60,000 bases of DNA from Tubulanus polymorphus (lineage: Eukaryota > Nemertea > Palaeonemertea > Tubulaniformes > Tubulanidae), in the NCBI RefSeq assembly GCF_964204645.1, contig NC_134026.1, forward strand, positions 20,418,650-20,478,649. The letters are read 5' to 3'. Of the stretch, positions 22,912-35,735 are shown one piece after another. Numbering within the stretch: position 1 is the stretch's first letter; every line of letters begins with the position of its first letter. The translations under genes and the position numbers were made by a program. The notes under the pieces are model-generated. The model ran no database searches. It worked only from the letters and a program-made list of their open reading frames with translations, and was not told the origin of the DNA.

Positions 22912-25900
22912 TCTATCGTCACAATACGGGTAAAGTGTTTTGGTTAGTTGAATGGTTAAACCCTTAAAACATTTTTAGAAATTGCGACGACGTAATAATG
23001 CACACCGCGCGTTATTTACTCATTGCTGGTCCGTGTCTCCGTCGATAGTTTCTCATTCAATAGCAATAACCCGCGGGTGTATTCGGGATCGGCTGGCTGG
23101 CCGTCGGTCGGTCGAATCAGGCGAAATGACTCTGGGTCGGCGTGTACAATAACCGATCGATCCATATTCCGATAAACAAATGAATCACATGAATTATTTA
23201 CGTATACGAAGGTACATCTATACGCGGTGCCATTTACCCAGCTTATAACTTATTAATACCTATAAATAGCTATGAAAGTTATGCACTTAAATTTTTCGCC
23301 GTGATTAATTGATGATATTTTATGAAATAGCGTATTCAATAGATTTCGCCGAAATAGTGACTTCGCTTTGTTTTGCCAATAGTTTTTTAGATACCCGGGT
23401 GAATATGCATGTACATCTCTGGTTCATGTGTACTCTCTATGGTCATATGTAAAAAGTTCACTCGTTGGGGATTTCAATATATACCATAATATTTCCTGGA
23501 TACCTAGTTTCCTATGTGGGCTATATTGTACTAAACATTCTGGGAAGGGAAGTTAAAATTCATCAACAATCTGTTTCGATGAGAGCTTCATGTGAACTAT
23601 TTCAAAGCCAGATGTCAAATCTGCGACATGATCACCACGGATTAGCCTCCCCACTGCTTATCGCGTATACGCGCGTGATCCGAAAGCTATCTAACATAAC
23701 GACAACTTCTCCGACATTTACTACTAAGTTTATGCAATTTTTATGTTTCGAATCAAATAAAGACAAATATCGCTGTTATTGTGCAGATGTTCGGAAATAT
23801 TGAACACACGCCGCTGACAGGTTCGGCGCGTAAAGAAAAAAATGAAACTCTGATCGATTGAGATTAGATTCTCAAGACAACGACGATACAAAGACAACGA
23901 CGACGACGACGGCGTCGAAAAAACAAGCAAAGAGCGCGATCTGATTGCGTGTATCTTGTGAATACAGTCGTCGCAAGTTTAAACATCTGTCGCCAGTCGA
24001 TGCTATCGCCAAATAGAGGCATATAACAGACGCAGAATCTATCGATTCCTGACAACGAATCAAACTATTAATGTCCATAATTAACAGCGCTTTGACAGAC
24101 GGGTGGGAATCCCGCGGCGACTTGTGCGCAAATCGGGAAAATGCTCTTGTCAGCAGCGGTTTCATTCGGCGCGCACATTGCTTCGCCACATTTTAGATAA
24201 TGTTATAATACGATCAGTATATATGTCGATAAAAACGATTATCTCGATGTTACACATCGGTTTCGCCCGACTTCGAGGATAGAGTCAGAAGTCGTATTTA
24301 ACAGTAGTTCAATCAGAACTCGTACATCGGGAGAAAGTGGCGAAACCTCTTAAGTTAAACACTACAGCGTGTGAGAATGAAAATAGAAGTTACTATGAGG
24401 TTTCTAAATAGTTACACGTAGTATTCTGTAAATAGTCTACGTGTGTACAGCCGGTGCAAAAATTACTACAAGGCGTGAAGAGTTTTACGGTTTGCTGGGT
24501 TATCGTGACGTATACAGTCGATAGCTGCGCTCTAATTGAAAGAGCATAACCAATTAATACCCGTGTGATCCGATGATGAAGATAAACCGCTCATCAAAAC
24601 TATTACCCATCAGGTTCATCGCGTCTAAGATGATCCCTAGTGTGAGTTTACACTTTATGAATGATTACAGGCCGGTACCCGAATAAATATTCACTTCCGC
24701 AATTATTTCGCGTTATAGAAATACGGACTACACCATGAAATATGGCCAAGAAATATATCTCAAGAGCTTCATGGGGCTCCCAAACTCCATAGAAACGCTT
24801 CACGCCTGCGCCGACAAAGCAGTTCCGCTTCACCCAATGAAATACTAACATTTCAAAGATCTAAAAAATGTTGGCACCCCTTCCCCAATTGGCAGATTAA
24901 CACGTCTATCATCGAATAGATCAGTTCGAATTCGGATTTTTACATATTTGTTCTAACGCAGAGGGTTCGTACGTACGGTATATTACTTGGAAACGATTAT
25001 ATCTATAACCAAAGCCGTCCGCACTATGTGACCCAGCCAGCGAACTTGCGAGATTTTCGCTAATGATCAAATTATAGACAATTCGATATTGTTATATACG
25101 TATATGCATATGTGCCAATGTGCGCGCACGATGGCATAAATGGTGGTATAATTAGATCAGCCGCGTTTATGGTGGTAAAATATGATACAGAGACAACAGC
25201 ACACGGTCGATAGGGATTTAACTTGACGTAGTAACATTATTAATAGCGACCTATCAGGTCCTGACTGATTCTGATGGGGTCGAAATGGAGTCTCTATCGG
25301 CAAATGGTCTATCTTACTCATTGGAAGGGACATGTAACTCGGTAACGCTAAGCCGTGGTTATGCAATTGAAACTGCAGGTTAAGTTATTAGGTTAAATAC
25401 TTAGCCCAGTTATATAACATATGAAAAAATGAAAAATTATTTTATAAAGGATAAATTCCTTGGGGTTTAGGTTGCTTTTTGGTCCGTTGTACTGGATACT
25501 GGTTAAGAGACTACTGCATCACGAATGAAGGGCTGTTATAAGTCATGCCATTTGTTGGGAACCCCCGTTTGGCGGTTTTCCACTCGTCGTCTTAACAAAA
25601 TGTCTACTTCCTAACATATTTACAGTTTGTTGTATTATTTTTCTACTAATATTGTGTAACAGTAAGCCATTGTACTTGAAGCTTAACATGTCGCACACGA
25701 TATAAGAGTGTTCGCTTGCAAAGTTATTTGAAATTAGTCAACACTCCATATCGCGTAATCGATACCTCATTACACACAAATATAACTCGGTCCTGTCGTA
25801 TGAGAGCCTTCATGGGAAGGATGTGAAAGGAAACTGCGAATTAATGTAAAATTGCGGTACAATTTTCACACTTAATCTTAATTCTGAATCATGAACTTCG

Positions 25901-28164
25901 AGCGAGTGTAAACCAGATCCGGACTTCAAGCCGTCCCGATGAAAAATATCGGCTATCTTCGGTTATCGATAGACGAAGATCATCGCTGCACTTCACAAGA
26001 TAGATATTACAGGTCAAACAATGCAGTAGACAATATTGTAGAATGTTAAACAGTAGGCTACAAGCATACTATCTATAGCGACGGTCAAAACTGGTGCGTA
26101 TTTTTCGTTGCAAAATATCCTTTAGATTTCACAGGATTCACGCCTTTTATCCATTTGAACCATTGTTACTTTTTCTGTTTTCATAAAGATAATGACAATA
26201 TAGCTCTTCTTTCCTCTATCCCAAAAGAAATCCTGGTTAATTTGTAGATTTATGACTTTTGAAAGAGCCAAACATGTATGTTTAACAATATGCTATAAGT
26301 ACGTGCGAATGACGCGCAGGTTTGGTTATATGTGACTGTGATAACTAAACATTGAATAGCTCAAGTAAATATATTACATATCAATTTTAGATTAGAGTAT
26401 GATTTTACATGTATCGTAATGAATAGATACATTTATGTTGACACGGGAAGCACTTATAGTGTGAAAAAATATGATTGATCTGTCTATAAGAATAATGTTA
26501 CTTCGGCTAGGCGGTTCGTGCTATTCAACAGTAACAGTAAGTTGAGTGAGTAGCGATATTGCGGTTTTGGTCAAGTTGGTCAAATTAACCTAATTAATCT
26601 ATTAGAATCCAAAAAGTTGTGAATCAAACTGTATTTTGCCTTTACAATTTCAAATCGTGAAAATCATTAACCCGACAAGAACGTTGCCTGGTATTACGTC
26701 CTCACTGCAGAATCCCGTCCTCTTACTAACTTCAAGCCATAGATCTAGACAGGCTTTATCAAATGATTGATAGACTAATTCGTACGAATTCGCCTCTGTC
26801 AATGTTTGCTTTTTCAATTTCAACTCGGGATTTTTGTTTACAGTCTGGTTTTACAAAACGATTAGCCGATTTCATAGTACGATTAGACCTTGGAGCTTAT
26901 CAGTCTTTTACCGGTATCTAAAAATCTAAAAATCACGTGTTTCATATCGACTTATTTTGTCAACTTTCGATGCAAGGCAATTCAAATTCAAAGAGATGGC
27001 GAAAGATGAAAAATAAAATGGCACGAATTAAACTTGTTGAGCTGAACTAACGATTAACGAAAAACGTCTGACATCTGATTTCATTTAACCAAGAAAATGC
27101 GATGGTCATCGATCTGCTACCACTGATTGTCTTGCCTTTTCATAACTGCCGAAATACCATACGCGGTAAATTATGAAAAGTCGGCAGTTTCGAAAATAAA
27201 ATAGAGAAGGCCGCGGCAGATTGCAAGCAGAGGAAGCGCTAAATTTAGAGCCAGGAAGTTGATAGATAACTGAAATGCAGACACTGTGGAAGATCGATAA
27301 ACCAGAAGATGACACTAAACTCAAATTAAGGGACTTCATGATTTGTGTACGTATATATGCGATTTGTCAACGTCGCCGACGTAGCATTACGCGTCATTTT
27401 GCACTTAACGCTATCGCGTAATGTTCGCCGTAGAAGGCGATTTGTAAACCAAATATGATTATCGGAATGCGGTGGGGAGATTATTACCCGTGATTACCGA
27501 CGATTAATTGGATTATACACCCACTGACTCGGTCGAATAGAATTAAATTGAATTGTAATTAAATGACCTTCGTCACGTTTAAAGTCTGTCTCAATCAATG
27601 CGAGGTATTCGAAAATCTAATCGTTAACCACCACGACCGGACAAGTGCACCGTGATCGCGAAACCAAGTGTGCTTCTCTCGGTGTTTATGCATCTAAAAC
27701 CGGTGGAAATATACTTCCTGGTTTATGATTATTTAACCTTAGCCGATCCAATCAAACTCACGCGTTGCTCAGTCCCAAAAATTCAACCCGGAAATAAGTA
27801 AAAGTTGTTCGTTTACAATTATATACAAATAGATCCTTAACATATTCTAGAGCATGCTTTGCGATCTTGGGCCCATTCCAGAGAACGACTTGATGTTTCA
27901 TTAGTCATAAATACTGTGATGAAACTGCCGAAATGACGAAATGTAGAATAGTTCTGTGAAATGACCCCCTGATCCAAAGACTCTTCCAGACAACTCGGTC
28001 GTGGAAAGACCACTGCACAATTTGGTGCATAATCACCGATAAACAAGGCCCCACTGTTTGGATGAACCGGAACACTAATTACTTACTCATTCACCTATTT
28101 GCTCAATTAACCTGTTCTCCTCTGTATATATACCCATGTTTTTAGTCAATATCTCACACCAAAC
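22912..28164. other. Long non-coding stretch with a short (ACG)n run
   Basis: More than 5 kb without a supported gene. ORFs of 60-112 codons (for example 23465-23803 plus, 23872-24189 minus, 24648-24851 minus, 27837-28046 minus) have no domain signatures. A short imperfect (ACG)n tract lies at about 23880-23915. Confidence 0.45.
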
Positions 28165-28194
28165 GATGAGCTCTAGGGTGAGATCGAAACGTCG
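28165..28194 (+). ncRNA. Structured motif: GAT, 18-nt hairpin, GAAACGTCG
   Basis: GAT is followed by an 18-base segment that can pair (GAGCTC against GAGATC with one mismatch), then GAAACGTCG. The same layout with different hairpin bases occurs at 22818 and 36867. The layout resembles part of the hammerhead core (CUGANGA, stem II, GAAA), but the bases before GAT are AC rather than CU. A degraded ribozyme or a transposon-end structure is possible. Function is not shown. Confidence 0.3.
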
Positions 28195-28409
28195 TGTATC
28201 TAATATTTTAGATTGTTCGAATAAATAAATTCTCGATTTTAAATGCTTTTTATTTGTACATAGTGGGTTTTTATCTTATCATCCGTTCACCACGTTTGAG
28301 TGTGGTTATCGTACTAACCGGAACCGAAATAAATTTCTAATTATGTACTTCAATTTAAACGCAAAATTTGTGAACTCGACCGCCGTTCACGCAACTATAT
28401 CTATACTTC

Positions 28410-28522
28410 GATTTCTGATTTAAAAATCAAACCCCCTGTTTCGTTCCCGACTTGTGGCGGGTTCGTAAGGGACACCAAATCAAAACGAATCGAACAAACT
28501 CTTCCAAACAAGTAAGTAACAG
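28410..28522 (-). repeat. Dispersed repeat family 2, copy 2 (minus strand)
   Basis: Inverted relative of 20795-20911. It overlaps the C-terminal part of a 106-codon minus-strand ORF (28427-28747), which argues that the ORF is transposon-derived or chance rather than a cellular gene. Confidence 0.6.
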
Positions 28523-29083
28523 ATCTGTTTTCAGATCAAAATTGCTTGGTCGCTGTTCATCAATGTGCGATGCCCGCACGATTTCCACAGTTTGATATAC
28601 TTCCCCGTAGTACATGAACAATAGCGGCGTGCACTGACCCGGGGAGGAAAAATCGGCCAGTTCCAATGGCAACGTACTGTCAATATTAACAGCTGCCGTC
28701 GTCATCGCGATATTGTCATTCGCGGATAAATATGTATATGTATTCATTTCTGCTGGTATTTACAACGTTCATTCTGTCAATCTAAACAACGACAGGTTGT
28801 TGCATTGCATTCGTGACGCCGTCATCACAGGACAAAACCATATCAACAACAGTCGCAAGAATGCAGGGTTAACGGGTGAAGAAATAATGGTGGAAATGGG
28901 ATACCTGACCTATGGTGTCTCAGGATATGCCTTTCAGCATTATAGGGACCAGTCCTAAAGTTAAGTTAAACCCATGGGTTTACTACATCATGAGTTATTT
29001 TAGTTATTCAATCCCAATTTCAAGTTACCGGACTACAGTCACTGGGCTGACGTATATATGCAGTCCTAAAGAAATATTCAGAG
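28523..29083. other. Non-coding stretch with an unsupported minus-strand ORF
   Basis: A 106-codon minus-strand ORF (28427-28747) covers part of this stretch. It has balanced composition but no recognisable domain. I cannot call it a gene. Confidence 0.35.
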
Positions 29084-29086
29084 TTA

Positions 29087-29305
29087 GGCGAAAAAGTGAT
29101 ACCTTGTTTCTCCTAATCGGCAAAGTTACTTTTGTAAACTGCAATGAAATTTGTAATCAGTTCATTCCTATAACTGCCCGGTCTCTTATGGTTAGCCTTA
29201 TCGTGATTTAGAAAAAAGTACGTTATGTACTGGGTAGATATACGGCCGGCCGAGTCAACTTTTAAGCTCAGCAGAAAGGAAAAAGAAGGTATCAATTTTT
29301 TAGCC
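29087..29305 (+). mobile_element. MITE family H, copy 2 (Harbinger-like, 219 bp)
   Basis: Starts GGCGAAAAAGTGATACCTTG. The reverse complement of its right end is GGCTAAAAAATTGATACCTT. TTA at 29084-29086 and TTA at 29306-29308 form a 3-bp target duplication, as expected for PIF/Harbinger elements. The body matches the reverse complement of 21552-21771 along its length. No transposase is encoded. Confidence 0.82.
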
Positions 29306-29460
29306 TTACTTACAATCATCTATTACGGTTGTGCAGTGTGATGAAAAAGTGATGAAATATCAATACAATGGATAATTTTTTCTAGCTTTCTTAGTTTTTG
29401 TTCCTCCCGTCACTTGCAATCTGACGAACAAACAGCCGAAAAAACACAGGTATAATCATT

Positions 29461-29830
29461 GTTTTTTGACGCCGTAAAAACCGTAACAATAATGTTTATT
29501 TACATTGATACATAGAATGCGTTATTTCAAGGGTTCTGTGTAAGTCGATGTGCACTTGGCGTTTATTTTGTAAATAAATATATTTCATCACTCTAATTTT
29601 ACTTTTGATCAATCATACTTATCATTTTTGAGAGGATGTGCACTACGTCATCAATCAAATGGGGCTAGACTGGTGGCCGGTCAATTCAATTGCCCATATA
29701 TTCAAATCCTGGAATAACTTCATTGATCCTTTATATTATATGAGTTGTTATCTATTGTAGACAACATTAAGCAATGCGTTATTTTTCAAAGTGTCAACAA
29801 ACTTTCTTTTTTGCTAAACCTGTTTTCGGA
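29461..29830 (+). repeat. Dispersed repeat family 1, copy C
   Basis: Begins TTTTTTGACGCCGTAAAAAC and keeps the GTGGCCGGTCAATT core and the ACATTAAGCAATGCG and AAACTTTC blocks near its end. Compared with copy B it lacks part of the first GATGTGCAC motif and the TCAAAATAACAATT block, so it carries an internal deletion. Confidence 0.83.
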
Positions 29831-31556
<1,726 letters not shown>

Positions 31557-31643
31557 CAATCGTGCGTCGGTTTACATCATTAGTTCGTCGAATTAACGCT
31601 TAATATTGGACGGAATCTTTGGCAGAGCTCAGCGCCACGCATA

Positions 31644-31970
31644 CCATCCCGGACAGGGATTCTAATCTTATGGCATCGATACTCGCCTCTTTACGAAACC
31701 CTGCCACACTAGACCGAGTGCGCGGCGACATGATGACCTCATCATTAACCAATCAGAAATCCTGTTTCATTTTTGCCCGGGTTTTCCCATTTATCGTACT
31801 TCCGCAAAATTTGCCTCAGCGATTATACAACGAGCATCATGATTATTGCCGCAAGTTTTCTCGCGGCAAACCCGCGCATGTACCCACGCACCCGGTCTAG
31901 TGTTGCAGAGTGTTTCGTATCGTGGCTGATTCTAGCAATGCCATCGAGTTCGAATCACTGCCGGATGATT
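31644..31970. mobile_element. MITE family T, full copy with tRNA-like inverted ends
   Basis: Inverted ends of about 80 bp: the left end and the reverse complement of the right end share the CATCC start, ATTC-AA-T words, ATGGCAT, TACGAAAC and CACTAGACCGNGTGCG. Read outward, each end contains a tRNA-like A box (GGTCTAGTGTTGC) and B box (GTTCGAATC) about 48 bases apart. The centre (about 31730-31885) contains TTTGCCTCAGCGATTATACA and CGCGGCAAACC, shared with the copy at 55500. The element has no coding capacity. Confidence 0.85.
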
Positions 31971-32326
31971 ATGTACGCCACGTGGCGTTCTCGGCTTAGT
32001 TTCAAAACCGAATATCCTTTCAGCATTCGAATTAATTTCGCTCGAATTAATATCCACACACGTTCATGGCTATATCCGCGTTGACTTCCAGTTCAAGCTA
32101 TCTATGTAATACGCCAGTGGGTTCTACTCCCAAATGGCCAATTGATAGGAACTAATGTATATACAAGAGTGTGCGGTGCTTTATCATCCATCTCGAGTCT
32201 GCAAACGCATGAAGTTACAAACTCATCTGCTTCATCGAGCTTGAAATCTCGACTGCGGAACCCGTAATCAAAATCAAAGTTCCAAACCTAGTATAATTCT
32301 TACACGTATACATACACATAGTGCGC
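31971..32326. other. Non-coding spacer between two TIR elements
   Basis: No gene or repeat was recognised. Confidence 0.45.
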
Positions 32327-32641
32327 CCTCGCTTGCCAGGGTTTGATTGCCGTCACACAAACCCAAAACCAGACCCAAACCACCCTTCGTTGGTCTATTA
32401 CATTGCCTATGATTTCTTGGGCGTGCAGGGTGCCACTAGGCTTCGAATTAAGCTCATTAGATGAGTTGTTTTTCACCGACAGATTCGCTACGTATCTGAT
32501 TGGCAAGATATATAGACTGGTGGCCGCTTGGCAGCAACCTGTTCGCCCCAGAAATTGTGGGCAATGTAATACCCCAATGAAGGGTTTGCGGGCAGGGTTT
32601 GCGTTGGCGGGCGGCAATCAATTACTTACTGGCAAGCGAGG
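32327..32641. mobile_element. TIR element of about 315 bp, unclassified
   Basis: The left end CCTCGCTTGCCAGGGTTTGA is matched by the reverse complement of the right end, CCTCGCTTGCCAGTAAG, followed in both by TTGATTGCCG. This gives inverted ends of roughly 27 bp. A target duplication is not clear. A 112-codon plus-strand ORF (32343-32681) and a 105-codon minus-strand ORF cross the element and run past or up to its end. They have no domains and are probably incidental. Confidence 0.7.
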
Positions 32642-34492
32642 ATTACTTGGGGTATGCTACGATGCTCGGGCACAGTTTTAATTTGAACCCCGTGTGATGA
32701 GCCCCTGCGAGAGTAACCTTGCTATAACGAACCCCTCGGATAAAACGAATCAAATACCTTGGACCAAACATGAGCAGCTTGAAAATTTGATACCGAAAGG
32801 AACAATGAATTATAATTGGCGAACCAGATATTTTCGAAGTTTGTTGCATTGATCGGTTCAATTCTTAGTGACCTACGAGCGTTTTAGATTTGTTTGACTT
32901 CGAAAGTTTTGTTTAGTTAAGCCGTTGTATACGGGTAGAAAATCGCAAAGAATGCTGGATAGAATTGAATTTTGCCCGCGCGCCTACTATCCAGTCAGTC
33001 CATGCTTCAGGCTCATTTATTCAATTTGTAGCGAGGATTCATTTTTCAACTGGCGACGTTGAGAGGCCACGATAGCCACTGCAGCAGCTACTATAATCCA
33101 CTAAAAGCCTCGTAATTGGTATCTTGGAGTGGCGCGCTGAGAGACTGCGACCACTTCGAACACAAATGCGCGACCAAGGTTTCATTGTGTTACGAAACCG
33201 CCAAGACGTCGACGATTCGTGAAATACTGATCGTCTAGCTAATATCTTGGCACAGATGGATTCGCGCCGCGATAACGTTATTCAAACAGAAAAAAGAGAA
33301 CTTTCATATAACGTACGCACACATATAAGTATATTTCGCGTATAATGACCGTGGTATTTATTTACAAGACGCTTTTGAGCCGTGCACGCGACAGCGAATC
33401 AATTATTCATGCCTTCAGCAGGATTCGACGACATCTGAAGTAACTTGCAACTTCTCCCGGAAATAAAAGGCGAAGTTGAATTGCCCTCGACACGACTCAG
33501 GCGAAGTGTTCAACATAATTGTGTCCTCAGATTAGGATGAACGAGATGTAATCGGTTGGTAGAAAGTTTATTTCCGGGAAGTGCACAATGTGCCGTACAG
33601 ATGCTGCAAAAGCAATAGAAACGACGATATAGACTGTATAGACGCTTATCTCGCTGCTGGTCTATATTATTAGTTTTGGCGGCCATGAGTAATCTGAGTT
33701 TGAATTACGAATTTAATCCCGTTTAAATCTCCCACTTGCAAGTGCACGCGCCGCGAAACGGATCCGCAGTAAATAGAAAATAAATTAATCAAAGCGTAAG
33801 CCGTGAATGTATAAAACTTCTATCCGGGCACAAGCTGAGTAAACAAGATTGGAGTTTTGAAATTTTCGGTTCATCGAGAAGCCTATAAATCAAACCATGA
33901 TATAGCTTCTCTTGGCTGGATTCTGAACAATTTTGAAAAAAAAGAATAGTACCCATTAGCCATACAACACGCCCGGGGTCCGTAAGTAACTTTCAAGATT
34001 CGGTCGAGTATATCAATACGGCGATTATGTTTTAAAAGCACGGGACTCCTGTGGTCACTGTTGACAAATTAGGTACAAGTGTGCTAATTTTAATTCGGAA
34101 AACTTTTTACCGAAAGTGAAGGTTATTTACAAGTCATGGCTTACTCAACGGGTCATTAAGTACACTTTCGCGCATTGAATAGGAATTTGCATAAACTTCA
34201 TAGAATTCGAAATCGGCGAATTTCCCACACCTGGTTGTGAAATCGCGGCTTGAAGTCTTAAAATGTGCTTTAAATCGTAATGGCTTAATGCACATTCGAC
34301 AGATCGTAGCCACGATTGAGAAATACGCAGGTCTTGATTCTGAATACAGTCAACAAGGCTTAAGTTTTTAAGATCGGCCGTGATTGTGCGACAGGGCCTT
34401 CGTGCTAGTTTAACGTTCATCTATAAAAATAATGTGTGAATTAATTTCAACATTTTTTGTTACTGCCAATTATTTCTATTTGAATGTTTCCG
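32642..34492. other. Non-coding stretch, nothing firm
   Basis: CTATAACGAACCCCTCGGAT near 32723-32742 has the look of a decayed transposon end, but I found no second copy. A 91-codon minus-strand ORF (34145-34420) has no recognisable domain. Confidence 0.4.
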
Positions 34493-34676
34493 TTATATAG
34501 GGTAGACTACGCCTGAGTCGGACCCGATCAACTCTGATAACCGTTCAACTCGGATGTTTTTTGAGATATTTTTTGTGACTTTAAGGGATCGAAAATACAT
34601 CCAACTCGGATATAAAGTCGGGCATATTTTTGTGGTCCCAAAAGATTCGAATTTAGCGTAGTCTATACTGTATATA
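34493..34676. mobile_element. Small TIR element or fold-back remnant
   Basis: GGGTAGACTACGC at the left is matched by the reverse complement of the right end, GTATAGACTACGC, both next to TATA sequence. Inside, ACTCGGAT occurs twice (near 34550 and 34612). The size, about 180 bp, suits a small MITE. No relative was seen in the window. Confidence 0.5.
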
Positions 34677-35463
34677 CATATAAGCCAATTCGTAATTCGA
34701 TTCCACTTCCTAGTACTATATCATATTTCCATCATTAAAAATTCTAATTTCGTGCAGTAATCTGTTTAAAAACAGCTAGAGCACGACAGGAAAACGTTAT
34801 GCGTAGTGCGGAATCTTTTTTCTCAGATCGCAGAACACATATCCGTACGTACAAATTTCAGTCGAATTTCCCACAGGTGAATGCGATGGCGGCACCTTAT
34901 GGGAAAACCTGTCGAACAAAATGGTGTCTAATAAAAGAACTAATTTCCGTCAGACTCGTGCGATATTAGATTATTTGTGCGACGTACCGTCAATGACGCT
35001 TACGCTCGGGAAAAAAAAAACGTCCCAGCAAACGTGACAAAATACATCTGCCCGACAGTCATAGAATATCCACGCATGGAAGTTATATTGTATAGCCGTC
35101 ATAAAATCAACGTTCGGAAATGATATGAAAATGTTTCTAATAGTCTTGTAAACAATTAATCTTTTGTCCAGACACCACCTTTACGAGACGTTGGCACGTA
35201 AATTCCAGATAGGATATCTAGAGTGGAATGATTATTAGGATATCAACTGTAATTTAAAATTTTATATCAGACAGTGTTTTTGGATATCTCGCGTCTGCTA
35301 AGTACGTACAATCTATTAAAGGACCCCTATCAGAAAAGTACGTCCTTTTTTCTTTAACCACCCCCCACCCAAAAATCGTACGTACGTACTATTTCAACGC
35401 TCCCTTACTTATCATGGCCAAGCCAAAGTTATGAATATGATTTCATTCGTACAAAAACCTAAG
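34677..35463. other. Non-coding stretch, nothing recognised
   Basis: Contains an A-run near 35011-35020. No gene was recognised. Confidence 0.4.
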
Positions 35464-35735
35464 GTTTTAGACGCTGTAAAAGCCGTTAAATAATGTCTTT
35501 ATACATTGATACCTAGTATGCATTATTCAAAGGTTTCTGTGAGAGTCGCTGTGTACTACGTCATCGATATTCGCGTTTCAAGATAACAATTACAATAGCG
35601 CATTTATTTTGTAATCAAGTACATTTCATAACTCTTATTTCGTTATCGATAAACTTTGATTATCATGTTTGAGAGGATGTGCACTGCGTCATCAATACAT
35701 CGGGGCTCGATACAATTTATTGTCGGCAATAAGGT
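35464..35735 (+). repeat. Dispersed repeat family 1, copy D
   Basis: Begins TTTTAGACGCTGTAAAAGCC and keeps both internal GTGCAC/GTCATC motifs (about 35548 and 35676). It then loses the GACTGGT-GCCGGTCAATT core and jumps to a TTTATTGTCGGCAATAAGG block that resembles the later part of copy B. This is an internally deleted copy. Confidence 0.78.

Noticed and set aside
20795-29305. Inverted segmental duplication linking 20.8/21.5 kb with 28.4/29.1 kb
   Set aside because: Both repeat pairs are inverted, but their order is not reversed as an inverted duplication requires, and the sequence between them does not match. Independent insertions explain it better.
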